From Hirudinaria manillensis (lineage: Eukaryota > Annelida > Clitellata > Hirudinida > Hirudinidae): 64,000 nt of DNA. Under the pieces are notes generated by a model. It saw nothing but the letters and a program-made list of their open reading frames with translations, did no database searches and was not told the DNA's origin. This document shows positions 24,519 to 37,979 of this stretch, in pieces. A program made the position numbers and the translations under genes. How positions within the stretch are numbered: the first letter of the stretch is position 1; every line of letters starts with the position of its first letter. The stretch is from positions 10,634,319-10,698,318 of the forward strand of contig CM067531.1 in assembly GCA_034509925.1 (NCBI GenBank), given 5' to 3'.

Positions 24519-25333
24519 TAAATCGTTTTTATTTACAAAAGGTTAGTGCTTGACTAGAGGATTCATTTTGTATTCTGGATTCGTCGTGCTTTCCTGCGAC
24601 TTGAGCATTTTCTAAAAGAAAAATGAGATGATTAGTGTGATCTTAGTATGTCGCTCTAATTGTTTTATGCCTTTTGGCTAGTCCCTGCGGACTTTGGCTG
24701 GTGGTGCACATGACTATTATAAATCAAACGTTAGTGTGTAATATTGCTGCACACCACCTTCATTGATAGGTCCTTGGCCCGCCATCCGCGGATACCAAGG
24801 GCCTTAAAGGATACGAGGTTTTCGTCGTCGAAGTAGCCGAGTGCTCCTACGACGACTTCCCCTACGTGAACACTAAAGCCCAGGGACCTTAGCTCTTGAT
24901 CTATTCCCTGGTATTTGTTGAATTTTTCCAGTCTCCCCCTATCCAGCGCGTCGGCGTTGTAATCGTAGGGGCATTTAATGTCGATAATGACCGCCTTTTC
25001 GCTGGAGAGGTTAAAGGAGACTATTTCTGGACGGACTGTAATAACCCGGGGTCCTCAAACTAATTATAGAAGGTCAGGTTTATTGAAAGTGTTCAGATGG
25101 CTTGGAAGATGTACAATGCCTAATTGTCTAAGTCTTGAAATCTGCTGTATCTCTTACTCTCGCTCTGTTTTCCGAGATAAATCTATTTGTCGAGGTTCAT
25201 AACCAAAGAGTCTGAATAGCAATTAATTATTTAATTATAAAATTATATTGCCGCTAAATTTAATTAATTACTAAATTAATTAATCAGCAATATAATTATA
25301 ATTATTCTTCAATTATCTGGATCCAGGGATCCA
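24519..25333 (-). mobile_element. Non-LTR element fragment with restriction-like endonuclease domain, copy A
   Basis: About 815 bp inserted into the FAM162 3' spacer, flanked by AACAAT on both sides. On the minus strand 24731-25054 is an open 107-codon segment with RPEIVSF, AVIIDIKCPYD, VVVGALGYF and VVCSNITH before the stop. This matches the PD-(D/E)xK endonuclease end of R2/R4/NeSL-type LINEs. The upstream end is truncated (an in-frame stop precedes it). The 3' part ends with AATAAA and an A-rich tail. It was carried into three neighbouring units by later tandem duplication. Confidence 0.65.
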
Positions 25334-25786
25334 ACAATACTTACAGCACTTGATCAAATTTCTTTATTTACTGTTAAATGTTTCACCACGAGGCAAAGAA
25401 ACACCAGGAATCAGGAGAAGGTGATCGAAGCCAAGCGAAGAGATGTCCAAAAGATATGGTAGGAAATGTGGTATACAGAGTAGCCATGATACTGGTCACA
25501 ATCCAAAAACAATGCCATTTAAAACTGCGTTGCATCTCAAATGCTTTTGCTGGGGAAAGCACTAATGAAACTTAAAAAACTAAAAAACTTCTATTGATTA
25601 TGCTTTGTAATGTTTCAACTTATATTTTATTGAAAAAGTGTAAACTTTGAGTGCATTTTAGTGAGCATAAAACAATGAGTCTTGAAATCGACGCACGAAG
25701 AAACTCGAAAAGCATGATGGAAGCAAGACTTACCACTGAGCAATCGTGGTTACGTGGATTATGTGAAATGCAATTGCATTTAACTG

Positions 25787-25973
25787 TCTTTTATTTTTGT
25801 TCCTTCAATTCTTGTATCCTCGCCAGTTCTCTCTTTTGAGCAGTGTCGCCTTCTCTTCTCAACCCGCCTTCCACAGTAGATCATTGCTGCTGAAACTCCA
25901 ACCACAAAAACCATCATGAGGATATTGACCCTGATTCTTTAACAGGTCCATGGATTTTTTCAGCTGTCCTCGG
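25787..25973 (-). pseudogene. FAM162 exon 3 relic, unit 4
   Basis: Matches the last FAM162 exon (acceptor CAG retained; RGQLKKSMDL readable). It carries two single-base insertions relative to open copies (at CCCGCCTTCC and at ATTCTTTAACAGG on plus) that break the frame. Exons 1 and 2 and the promoter are missing: about 60 bp beyond the exon the sequence jumps to the 3' flank of G4. The same deletion and both insertions recur in the relics at 31789, 37793 and 44198. Confidence 0.8.
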
Positions 25974-26413
25974 CTGAGAATAAAACTTTCAATTATTTTT
26001 TTAAAAGTAATTGCATGGAAGAGAAGTTGATCCATCAGTTAGTTTATTTTAATTGTGAATTGATCAAGCCATTGATTCTTCAGATCATGAAAACACGACT
26101 TTGTTAACTATTCCTGTCTGACCATACCCTATCAAGTGAGTCGAAAATTTGCATCTGAGATTCGGTATTTTTGAATGTCACTTATTCAGTTATGTCTGCC
26201 TAAGTTATTACGTGACTAATCCTTATGAACAGACAATATAATAATCAAGTTGAATTATTATTTATTAGAAAATATGTCGTACGCAAAGTCACATGGTGAG
26301 AAAACAATAAATTAAATTGGAGCCAAATATCATTTTATTGAATCAGTTGGAAACACCTTCTTCTAAAGTTAAGCGAGAAAATTAAGACCGGAAAAAATTT
26401 AATTCTATACAAT

Positions 26414-29400
26414 TTATTCATCTTCATAACCTGTCCAGTCTATTTCTGGCGTACTGTTAATAAGGAAATAAAGATCCTCTTGCATTAACTAAAACGCAAT
26501 GAAATGAATTAAGATACTATAAGTCAAAATTATTCATCTAAACATTTGATTTCATAAAACTTTGAGATTTTAATAAATTAAATAACAGCAGGAATTACCT
26601 CGTCAACATGTTCTCCTTTCAACAGTTTTATTAAATCGTACAGAAAGTATTCGTGTCGTTTCGGCAAAATCAAAAACGGGCTGCAAACATGACGAATGGT
26701 TATTTCAATCGATAGGAATTTAATGTAAAACAAATTATTTAACCATTTTCTCAGAACAACATCTATTATCCACGGTATGTGTCCTCTCTTTGAATGATCT
26801 AACAGCACATCATTGAGATAATGTCGTAGTTGATGTCTGAATATGCGAGAATCGTAACCAACAACGCTACCTTCCGACTAGAAAATTATATTAAAAATAA
26901 ATTCTCAACTTTTACGAAATTGCATAATCGAATATTACCTTAACAAGTTCTTGACACATCATACAAGCGGTATGCACTATATTTATCACCTGGAGAATCT
27001 TCACGAAATCGTCATAAAAAATAAATTTTTCTAGCGTGTAATCCGGTTCCTCTTTAAATTTTAATTTTGAATTGATGCCTTCTTCATCTTTTAATTTGGA
27101 TTCTTCAACAACGACATCGAAGGCTAAATTATTGCTTCCTGTCAAATAAGGTTTGACCTCACAGCCATATCTTTCTTCCATATCTCTCAAAATATCATCT
27201 GAATACGTCTTGTTCTAAAATTTTAAATTAACAATAAATAAAATAATTATCAAACATTCAAAAGATGCAATCGAATGACATACCTTTAGAAATATATCAA
27301 AATTCAATTTTTCGAGCAATGGCTCGCATCGCTCAAGTACCATCTCAGATCGAAATATTTCGACACCATCTGGGTAACGAACGAGATAATGGCCATTCTC
27401 AGCCATTTCTAATTTTGATGAATCCTGAGAAAATATTTCAATAAATAAATCTGATAATTATTAATGTTATAGCGTTCATGAATTAAATTTTAATATTTAC
27501 AAAAACTACTATTCAGTCCTATTAAGAATCGTTAGATCAAAATTAGATTTAAAAATTACTGCAAAATTTTTATACAGATATGATATTTTTAAAAATTTAC
27601 TTTAATTGAAATCCCAATGAGGAAATCTTTCAATCTTTGAACTTTTTCTTCTTCATTCTTTGCAGACATAAAGTATGAATGGATAAGGTCGATAGCAAAA
27701 GGAAAATAGTCAATTGACCAGTTCCATTGTCTCACGAATGTTACGTCGAATTTCTGATGGTGAATTAAATGAATTATTTATTAAAGCGAAAAATTTGAAT
27801 AAATTAAATGTAGTTTTATTTAATTTAACCTTAATTTAAGAACAACTAATTTTAATCCTTAAATTATTTTTTATATGTATTATTTCGCTAAATATTAAAT
27901 TTCTTTAATTAACATGGGCAATTATTTTTGTAAAAATCGAAACCTTCTCTTGAATCAAGACATAATTATCATCCTGTTCAATAGTGAATCTATCCATGTA
28001 ATATTGAAATTGTGCTTTCCTCGATTTGAGCGTTTTGTAGTCTAATGACTTTACTATAATCGTGGCTGTTAATTTGTTCATTAATTGTGTTAAATTGCAA
28101 CTCCATATTATTAATAAACCAGTATTTGTTATCTTATTATGTTTTAAAATTACATTGTTTTCTCAACCAGGACGAGATTCGTTTTTTCGGTGTGAGTCTG
28201 GGTTCCGGAATGTTTTGTAGTTTTATGATCCACATGAAGAAACGTGAATCTATTAAAGAAATATCATATCAGATTAAAAGTTCTATAAAGTTGATAAAAT
28301 TCACTTTACATAAAAACAACTAAACTTACGATGGAATACGAAAAATTCAGTTGGAAAAATCCCATCTATTATTTTATTTTTGTTCCTGTTGACAGCAATC
28401 TTCAACATCTTCAACGTGAGACATATTTTGTTTATATTTTTCATCTCCATTAATCGATAAATACAGCTGTCGAAAAAGATTTGAATGCACCCAACATAAA
28501 TAATAAATTTAAAGCAAATGTCTTACTCTAATACTTCACAAAAAAAATACTGGTCATCATAAATTTCATCTGGTGAATGTTCCAATAACTGAAAGAATGT
28601 TGTTTCTAAAATACTGTTTGATGAAACATGCGTATGGATGATCTGAAAGAGTAAATAACCAAAAATATAATTGCAGGAACAACATTTCTTCAAAACTGGT
28701 TAAACTTTCAACGCGAGAGTATCTAAAAGACACATATATGAGTATAAACGTACGAAGTATTTATACGCTGTGATGTATGAAATTATGCAATCAGCGCTTA
28801 AAGCAATGTTTTCGTCTTTTGTGTCTACTGCTGAAATTAATAATTTCAATCAATTTAATGATACACATCAACATATTCAGCACAAATTTTTAAATTAATT
28901 CAACTAACCAAGTGTTTTTGCGTGGTCTAAGTTTTCATCTTGATATAAAATATCGTCAATTTCAAAGAGAGTTGAATCTGATACTTTAGGCAAGAAATTG
29001 CTGTAACATTTGGTTTTAATTTAAGAATTTTTGCTTAATTAGACATTTTAATTACAAAAATAAATTCAACTAAGAAAATAAATTAGATTATATCACCCCA
29101 TAATCGACGCTATTTGCATAAACCGCTCCAAGATTTCGTCTGAGAGCTGTCGACAATTTTCAGTGTTACTAAGTAACCAAGCATATTATTTTTTACAAAG
29201 TTGTTTGAACCTTTTTTTCAAAGATTTCTTCAGTGAGATTTTCCAAAATTTCCACAATTTCCGAATCTGTTGCAAAGAACCAATTTTGATTAGTTTTTTT
29301 TCTTAACAAATACATTGAAGGCTCTGACTAAATGGACTGAATGACACCCTAATTGCTATTTAAGTCAATTTATTGATCCTACATCGAGCACAAAACTAAC

Positions 29401-29434
29401 TTGTTGGCATCTTGAAAGCAGTGTTTGTAGACAT
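26414..29434 (-). CDS. G4: unrecognised 14-exon protein, array copy 4
   Basis: ATG at 29432-29434, stop at 26414-26416 (DWTGYEDE). It has the A8 run in exon 2a, as in G1, so the frame is open only if the AG four bases inside the usual acceptor is used. All later exons keep phase. Exon 5 contains an unusual QYFFCEVL; exon 6 ends GIFPTEFFVFH; exon 10 is RSEMVLERCEPLLEKLNF with MAENGH in place of MSEDGH; exon 12 starts SEGSVVGYDSRIFRHQLRHY. It is almost identical to G5 over its whole length. Confidence 0.6.
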
Positions 29435-29627
29435 ATCGAAATACTATTTAGTAAGCAATGACAAAATATCTCGATGTAAAATCGCTATTTGAAATCCATA
29501 TAAGTAGCTGGTCTCGAATCCTGTGTCGAAGATGCTGAATTAGACAAAAATCGCCTTTTGCAAATTTATTTCTAATATTTTATAACATCTTATATTGATA
29601 TTTGTTTGATATATTTTTAGTGATAAA

Positions 29628-29933
29628 TCAAAGAAACCGTTGTTTCTTCGGATCAATAATGCACGAAATATTCGACTTTGGAGTAAACATAAAAGCTATG
29701 GAATCAACACCCTCACATTCAAAATAGAAAACACGTCCGATGCTTGATTGAATCTTGTATGGTACGGAAGTATTGCCATAATCCATGGTTCCATTGGGTG
29801 CCCACGTTAATGAGAAATTGAAGTAACCAGAAAGATCGTCATTGTACTTATAGAAATACAACTGCTTCTGCAGGAATTCAGGTGTGAATGCGATGAGGAA
29901 GCCTGTAGTAGGTAAGAGTTGAATAACTGGCAT
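29628..29933 (-). CDS. S exon, unit 4: 101-aa sequon-rich frame
   Basis: Open minus-strand frame MPVIQLLPTTGFLIAF then EFLQKQLYFYKYNDD, NFSLTWAPNGT, NTSVPYKIQSSIGRVFYF, CEGVDSIAFMF, NIS and a stop after DPKKQRFL. Either it is translated from the ATG at 29931-29933, whose first residues are hydrophobic, or it is the last exon of a longer gene after the CTACTACAG acceptor (exon from 29902). Four sequons suggest secretion. It lies 0.2 kb upstream of G4 in the same direction. No family recognised. Confidence 0.45.
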   Translation of the reverse strand: MPVIQLLPTTGFLIAFTPEFLQKQLYFYKYNDDLSGYFNFSLTWAPNGTMDYGNTSVPYKIQSSIGRVFYFECEGVDSIAFMFTPKSNISCIIDPKKQRFL

Positions 29934-30520
29934 TTCGAGGAAATTTTATATAATTTGATAGAATTGAAATAAACAAAATAGTTTTTAAAATCGGCATTTG
30001 TAGTTTTGATGCGTCACGTTTTAATTAACTGCAAGGTTGTTAATAGTAACTAACTACGTTAATTAACCAATTCTATTTTCCAATTATTTGCATGTTGATA
30101 ATTCAAATTCTGCTTTCCTGGTGGCAAAGAAAATTTATTCTGCATCGGTTTTTGTTGGGACTCAACAAAAGTGGAATAATAGCAAGAGTGGCCTAGAAGC
30201 GAGGTTGCTTAGTAACGAAATTTGACTCTATACTAATTCTAATAAATTAAATTGTAAAAATTTTTAGCGACCCGGTTAACACAATTTTTACAGGAGGTAT
30301 CATTTTTTTTTCATGTACAGGCATTTCTCAATGTAAAAATTGTTAAGACTCTTTGTTCTAGAGCAAGTGAAAAAGTTTACTGCCCAGCACAGGGCATCCT
30401 ATCAGATCTCAACCCAGATAGAGATCTAAACTCAATAACAAACGTACCTCTATCTTTTTCGTAAAACCCCAGCGTTTGCTGCCCCAAACAACATAGTAGC
30501 ATTTTCCAAGTAATAACAAT
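29934..30520. other. Array spacer, unit 4
   Basis: AT-rich spacer without a coding frame, homologous to 17145-17750, 23940-24518 and 35938-36524. I see no regulatory motif I can support. Confidence 0.5.
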
Positions 30521-31335
30521 TAAATCGTTTTTATTTACAAAAGGTTAGTGCTTGACTAGAGGATTCATTTTGTATTCTGGATTCGTCGTGCTTTCCTGCG
30601 ACTTGAGCATTTTCTAAAAGAAAAATGAGATGATTAGTGTGATCTTAGTATGTCGCGCTAATTGTTTTATGCCTTTTGGCTAGTCCCTGCGGACTTTGGC
30701 TGGTGGTGCACATGACTATTATAAATCAAACGTTAGTGTGTAATATTGCTGCACACCACCTTCATTGATAGGTCCTTGGCCCGCCATCCGCGGATACCAA
30801 GGGCCTTAAAGGATACGAGGTTTTCGTCGTCGAAGTAGCCGAGTGCTCCTACGACGACTTCCCCTACGTGAACACTAAAGCCCAGGGACCTTAGCTCTTG
30901 ATCTATTCCCTGGTATTTGTTGAATTTTTCCAGTCTCCCCCTATCCAGCGCGTCGGCGTTGTAATCGTAGGGGCATTTAATGTCGATAATGACCGCCTTT
31001 TCGCTGGAGAGGTTAAAGGAGACTATTTCTGGACGGACTGTAATAACCCGGGGTCCTCAAACTAATTATAGAAGGTCAGGTTTATTGAAAGTGTTCAGAT
31101 GGCTTGGAAGATGTACAATGCCTAATTGTCTAAGTCTTGAAATCTGCTGTATCTCTTACTCTCGCTCTGTTTTCCGAGATAAATCTATTTGTCGAGGTTC
31201 ATAACCAAAGAGTCTGAATAGCAATTAATTATTTAATTATAAAATTATATTGCCGCTAAATTTAATTAATTACTAAATTAATTAATCAGCAATATAATTA
31301 TAATTATTCTTCAATTATCTGGATCCAGGGATCCA
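30521..31335 (-). mobile_element. LINE fragment with restriction-like endonuclease domain, copy B
   Basis: Same element, insertion point and truncation as at 24519. The endonuclease-coding part is 30733-31056 with IIDIKCPYD and VVVGALGYF. Near identity to copies A and C shows that it was duplicated within the array rather than inserted independently. Confidence 0.65.
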
Positions 31336-31788
31336 ACAATACTTACAGCACTTGATCAAATTTCTTTATTTACTGTTAAATGTTTCACCACGAGGCAAAG
31401 AAACACCAGGAATCAGGAGAAGGTGATCGAAGCCAAGCGAAGAGATGTCCAAAAGATATGGTAGGAAATGTGGTATGCAGATAAGCCATGATACTGGGCA
31501 CAATCCAAAAACAATGCCATTTAAAACTGCGTTGCATCTCAAATGCTTTTGCTGGGGAAAGCACTAATGAAACTTAAAAAACTAAAAAACTTCTATTGAT
31601 TATGCTTTGTAATGTTTCAACTTATATTTTATTGAAAAAGTGTAAACTTTGAGTGCATTTTAGTGAGCATAAAACAATGAGTCTTGAAATCGACGCACGA
31701 AGAAACTCGAAAAGCATGATGGAAGCAAGACTTACCACTGAGCAATCGTGGTTACGTGGATTATGTGAAATGCAATTGCATTTAACTG

Positions 31789-31975
31789 TCTTTTATTTTT
31801 GTTCCTTCAATTCTTGTATCCTCGCCAGTTCTCTCTTTTGAGCAGTGTCGCCTTCTCTTCTCAACCCGCCTTCCACAGTAGATCATTGCTGCTGAAACTC
31901 CAACCACAAAAACCATCATGAGGATATTGACCCTGATTCTTTAACAGGTCCATGGATTTTTTCAGCTGTCCTCGG
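31789..31975 (-). pseudogene. FAM162 exon 3 relic, unit 5
   Basis: Same two frameshifting insertions and the same loss of exons 1 and 2 as the relic at 25787; near-identical sequence within the 6.0-kb unit. Confidence 0.8.
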
Positions 31976-32415
31976 CTGAGAATAAAACTTTCAATTATTT
32001 TTTTAAAAGTAATTGCATGGAAGAGAAGTTGATCCATCAGTTAGTTTATTTTAATTGTGAATTGATCAAGCCATTGATTCTTCAGATCATGAAAACACGA
32101 CTTTGTTAACTATTCCTGTCTGACCATACCCTATCAAGTGAGTCGAAAATTTGCATCTGAGATTCGGTATTTTTGAATGTCACTTATTCAGTTATGTCTG
32201 CCTAAGTTATTACGTGACTAATCCTTATGAACAGACAATATAATAATCAAGTTGAATTATTATTTATTAGAAAATATGTCGTACGCAAAGTCACATGGTG
32301 AGAAAACAATAAATTAAATTGGAGCCAAATATCATTTTATTGAATCAGTTGGAAACACCTTCTTCTAAAGTTAAGCGAGAAAATTAAGACCGGAAAAAAT
32401 TTAATTCTATACAAT

Positions 32416-35400
32416 TTATTCATCTTCATAACCTGTCCAGTCTATTTCTGGCGTACTGTTAATAAGGAAATAAAGATCCTCTTGCATTAACTAAAACGCA
32501 ATGAAATGAATTAAGATACTATAAGTCAAAATTATTCATCTAAACATTTGATTTCATAAAACTTTGAGATTTTAATAAATTAAATAACAGCAGGAATTAC
32601 CTCGTCAACATGTTCTCCTTTCAACAGTTTTATTAAATCGTACAGAAAGTATTCGTGTCGTTTCGGCAAAATCAAAAACGGGCTGCAAACATGACGAATG
32701 GTTATTTCAATCGATAGGAATTTAATGTAAAACAAATTATTTAACCATTTTCTCAGAACAACATCTATTATCCACGGTATGTGTCCTCTCTTTGAATGAT
32801 CTAACAGCACATCATTGAGATAATGTCGTAGTTGATGTCTGAATATGCGAGAATCGTAACCAACAACGCTACCTTCCGACTAGAAAATTATATTAAAAAT
32901 AAATTCTCAACTTTTACGAAATTGCATAATCGAATATTACCTTAACAAGTTCTTGACACATCATACAAGCGGTATGCACTATATTTATCACCTGGAGAAT
33001 CTTCACGAAATCGTCATAAAAAATAAATTTTTCTAGCGTGTAATCCGGTTCCTCTTTAAATTTTAATTTTGAATTGATGCCTTCTTCATCTTTTAATTTG
33101 GATTCTTCTACAACAACGACATCGAAGGCTAAATTATTGCTTCCTGTCAAATAAGGTTTGACCTCACAGCCATATCTTTCTTCCATATCTCTCAAAATAT
33201 CATCTGAATACGTCTTGTTCTAAAATTTTAAATTAACAATAAATAAAATAATTATCAAACATTCAAAAGATGCAATCGAATGACATACCTTTAGAAATAT
33301 ATCAAAATTCAATTTTTCGAGCAATGGCTCGCATCGCTCAAGTACCATCTCAGATCGAAATATTTCGACACCATCTGGGTAACGAACGAGATAATGGCCA
33401 TTCTCAGCCATTTCTAATTTTGATGAATCCTGAGAAAATATTTCAATAAATAAATCTGATAATTATTAATGTTATAGCGTTCATGAATTAAATTTTAATA
33501 TTTACAAAAACTACTATTCAGTCCTATTAAGAATCGTTAGATCAAAATTAGATTTAAAAATTACTGCAAAATTTTTATACAGATATGATATTTTTAAAAA
33601 TTTACTTTAATTGAAATCCCAATGAGGAAATCTTTCAATCTTTGAACTTTTTCTTCTTCATTCTTTGCAGACATAAAGTATGAATGGATAAGGTCGATAG
33701 CAAAAGGAAAATAGTCAATTGACCAGTTCCATTGTCTCACGAATGTTACGTCGAATTTCTGATGGTGAATTAAATGAATTATTTATTAAAGCGAAAAATT
33801 TGAATAAATTAAATGTAGTTTTATTTAATTTAACCTTAATTTAAGAACAACTAATTTTAATCCTTAAATTATTTTTTATATGTATTATTTCGCTAAATAT
33901 TAAATTTCTTTAATTAACATGGGCAATTATTTTTGTAAAAATCGAAACCTTCTCTTGAATCAAGACATAATTATCATCCTGTTCAATAGTGAATCTATCC
34001 ATGTAATATTGAAATTGTGCTTTCCTCGATTTGAGCGTTTTGTAGTCTAATGACTTTACTATAATCGTGGCTGTTAATTTGTTCATTAATTGTGTTAAAT
34101 TGCAACTCCATATTATTAATAAACCAGTATTTGTTATCTTATTATGTTTTAAAATTACATTGTTTTCTCAACCAGGACGAGATTCGTTTTTTCGGTGTGA
34201 GTCTGGGTTCCGGAATGTTTTGTAGTTTTATGATCCACATGAAGAAACGTGAATCTATTAAAGAAATATCATATCAGATTAAAAGTTCTATAAAGTTGAT
34301 AAAATTCACTTTACATAAAAACAACTAAACTTACGATGGAATACGAAAAATTCAGTTGGAAAAATCCCATCTATTATTTTATTTTTGTTCCTGTTGACAG
34401 CAATCTTCAACATCTTCAACGTGAGACATATTTTGTTTATATTTTTCATCTCCATTAATCGATAAATACAGCTGTCGAAAAGATTTGAATGCACCCAACA
34501 TAAATAATAAATTTAAAGCAAATGTCTTACTCTAATACTTCACAAAAAAAATACTGGTCATCATAAATTTCATCTGGTGAATGTTCCAATAACTGAAAGA
34601 ATGTTGTTTCTAAAATACTGTTTGATGAAACATGCGTATGGATGATCTGAAAGAGTAAATAACCAAAAATATAATTGCAGGAACAACATTTCTTCAAAAC
34701 TGGTTAAACTTTCAACGCGAGAGTATCTAAAAGACACATATATGAGTATAAACGTACGAAGTATTTATACGCTGTGATGTATGAAATTATGCAATCAGCG
34801 CTTAAAGCAATGTTTTCGTCTTTTGTGTCTACTGCTGAAATTAATAATTTCAATCAATTTAATGATACACATCAACATATTCAGCACAAATTTTTAAATT
34901 AATTCAACTAACCAAGTGTTTTTGCGTGGTCTAAGTTTTCATCTTGATATAAAATATCGTCAATTTCAAAGAGAGTTGAATCTGATACTTTAGGCAAGAA
35001 ATTGCTGTAACATTTGGTTTTAATTTAAGAATTTTTGCTTAATTAGACATTTTAATTACAAAAATAAATTCAACTAAGAAAATAAATTAGATTATATCAC
35101 CCCATAATCGACGCTATTTGCATAAACCGCTCCAAGATTTCGTCTGAGAGCTGTCGACAATTTTCAGTGTTACTAAGTAACCAAGCATATTATTTTTTAC
35201 AAAGTTGTTTGAACCTTTTTTTCAAAGATTTCTTCAGTGAGATTTTCCAAAATTTCCACAATTTCCGAATCTGTTGCAAAGAACCAATTTTGATTAGTTT
35301 TTTTTCTTAACAAATACATTGAAGGCTCTGACTAAATGGACTGAATGACACCCTAATTGCTATTTAAGTCAATTTATTGATCCTACATCGAGCACAAAAC

Positions 35401-35438
35401 TAACTTGTTGGCATCTTGAAAGCAGTGTTTGTAGACAT
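32416..35438 (-). CDS. G5: unrecognised 14-exon protein, array copy 5
   Basis: ATG at 35436-35438, stop at 32416-32418. Almost identical to G4, including the A8 run in exon 2a and exon 10. It differs by one extra Val codon in exon 11 (DVVVVEESK, from an ACA insertion near 33108), the only length change seen in this exon in the array, and by one base in the intron before exon 6. The coding frame otherwise matches G4. Confidence 0.6.
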
Positions 35439-35631
35439 ATCGAAATACTATTTAGTAAGCAATGACAAAATATCTCGATGTAAAATCGCTATTTGAAATC
35501 CATATAAGTAGCTGGTCTCGAATCCTGTGTCGAAGATGCTGAATTAGACAAAAATCGCCTTTTGCAAATTTATTTCTAATATTTTATAACATCTTATATT
35601 GATATTTGTTTGATATATTTTTAGTGATAAA

Positions 35632-35937
35632 TCAAAGAAACCGTTGTTTCTTCGGATCAATAATGCACGAAATATTCGACTTTGGAGTAAACATAAAAGC
35701 TATGGAATCAACACCCTCACATTCAAAATAGAAAACACGTCCGATGCTTGATTGAATCTTGTATGGTACGGAAGTATTGCCATAATCCATGGTTCCATTG
35801 GGTGCCCACGTTAATGAGAAATTGAAGTAACCAGAAAGATCGTCATTGTACTTATAGAAATACAACTGCTTCTGCAGGAATTCAGGTGTGAATGCGATGA
35901 GGAAGCCTGTAGTAGGTAAGAGTTGAATAACTGGCAT
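35632..35937 (-). CDS. S exon, unit 5
   Basis: Identical in deduced sequence to the frame at 29628-29933 (101 aa, four N-x-S/T sequons, stop after KKQRFL). Same position relative to G5. Confidence 0.45.
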   Translation of the reverse strand: MPVIQLLPTTGFLIAFTPEFLQKQLYFYKYNDDLSGYFNFSLTWAPNGTMDYGNTSVPYKIQSSIGRVFYFECEGVDSIAFMFTPKSNISCIIDPKKQRFL

Positions 35938-36524
35938 TTCGAGGAAATTTTATATAATTTGATAGAATTGAAATAAACAAAATAGTTTTTAAAATCGGCA
36001 TTTGTAGTTTTGATGCGTCACGTTTTAATTAACTGCAAGGTTGTTAATAGTAACTAACTACGTTAATTAACCAATTCTATTTTCCAATTATTTGCATGTT
36101 GATAATTCAAATTCTGCTTTCCTGGTGGCAAAGAAAATTTATTCTGCATCGGTTTTTGTTGGGACTCAACAAAAGTGGAATAATAGCAAGAGTGGCCTAG
36201 AAGCGAGGTTGCTTAGTAACGAAATTTGACTCTATACTAATTCTAATAAATTAAATTGTAAAAATTTTTAGCGACCCGGTTAACACAATTTTTACAGGAG
36301 GTATCATTTTTTTTTCATGTACAGGCATTTCTCAATGTAAAAATTGTTAAGACTCTTTGTTCTAGAGCAAGTGAAAAAGTTTACTGCCCAGCACAGGGCA
36401 TCCTATCAGATCTCAACCCAGATAGAGATCTAAACTCAATAACAAACGTACCTCTATCTTTTTCGTAAAACCCCAGCGTTTGCTGCCCCAAACAACATAG
36501 TAGCATTTTCCAAGTAATAACAAT

Positions 36525-37339
36525 TAAATCGTTTTTATTTACAAAAGGTTAGTGCTTGACTAGAGGATTCATTTTGTATTCTGGATTCGTCGTGCTTTCC
36601 TGCGACTTGAGCATTTTCTAAAAGAAAAATGAGATGATTAGTGTGATCTTAGTATGTCGCGCTAATTGTTTTATGCCTTTTGGCTAGTCCCTGCGGACTT
36701 TGGCTGGTGGTGCACATGACTATTATAAATCAAACGTTAGTGTGTAATATTGCTGCACACCACCTTCATTGATAGGTCCTTGGCCCGCCATCCGCGGATA
36801 CCAAGGGCCTTAAAGGATACGAGGTTTTCGTCGTCGAAGTAGCCGAGTGCTCCTACGACGACTTCCCCTACGTGAACACTAAAGCCCAGGGACCTTAGCT
36901 CTTGATCTATTCCCTGGTATTTGTTGAATTTTTCCAGTCTCCCCCTATCCAGCGCGTCGGCGTTGTAATCGTAGGGGCATTTAATGTCGATAATGACCGC
37001 CTTTTCGCTGGAGAGGTTAAAGGAGACTATTTCTGGACGGACTGTAATAACCCGGGGTCCTCAAACTAATTATAGAAGGTCAGGTTTATTGAAAGTGTTC
37101 AGATGGCTTGGAAGATGTACAATGCCTAATTGTCTAAGTCTTGAAATCTGCTGTATCTCTTACTCTCGCTCTGTTTTCCGAGATAAATCTATTTGTCGAG
37201 GTTCATAACCAAAGAGTCTGAATAGCAATTAATTATTTAATTATAAAATTATATTGCCGCTAAATTTAATTAATTACTAAATTAATTAATCAGCAATATA
37301 ATTATAATTATTCTTCAATTATCTGGATCCAGGGATCCA
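36525..37339 (-). mobile_element. LINE fragment with restriction-like endonuclease domain, copy C
   Basis: Third tandem copy of the element at 24519; endonuclease segment 36737-37060. Same boundaries and truncation. Confidence 0.65.
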
Positions 37340-37792
37340 ACAATACTTACAGCACTTGATCAAATTTCTTTATTTACTGTTAAATGTTTCACCACGAGGC
37401 AAAGAAACACCAGGAATCAGGAGAAGGTGATCGAAGCCAAGCGAAGAGATGTCCAAAAGATATGGTAGGAAATGTGGTATGCAGATAAGCCATGATACTG
37501 GGCACAATCCAAAAACAATGCCATTTAAAACTGCGTTGCATCTCAAATGCTTTTGCTGGGGAAAGCACTAATGAAACTTAAAAAACTAAAAAACTTCTAT
37601 TGATTATGCTTTGTAATGTTTCAACTTATATTTTATTGAAAAAGTGTAAACTTTGAGTGCATTTTAGTGAGCATAAAACAATGAGTCTTGAAATCGACGC
37701 ACGAAGAAACTCGAAAAGCATGATGGAAGCAAGACTTACCACTGAGAAATCGTGGTTACGTGGATTATGTGAAATGCAATTGTATTTAACTG

Positions 37793-37979
37793 TCTTTTAT
37801 TTTTGTTCCTTCAATTCTTGTATCCTCGCCAGTTCTCTCTTTTGAGCAGTGTCGCCTTCTCTTCTCAACCCGCCTTCCACAGTAGATCATTGCTGCTGAA
37901 ACTCCAACCACAAAAACCATCATGAGGATATTGACCCTGATTCTTTAACAGGTCCATGGATTTTTTCAGCTGTCCTCGG
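37793..37979 (-). pseudogene. FAM162 exon 3 relic, unit 6
   Basis: Same two insertions and same deletion junction as the other relics. It lies in the part of the third 6-kb unit that is still near-identical to the first two. Confidence 0.8.

Noticed and set aside
24978-25202. Plus-strand 74-aa frame recurring in three units
   Set aside because: Lies antisense to and beyond the LINE endonuclease segment; the minus-strand frame carries the recognisable endonuclease motifs.
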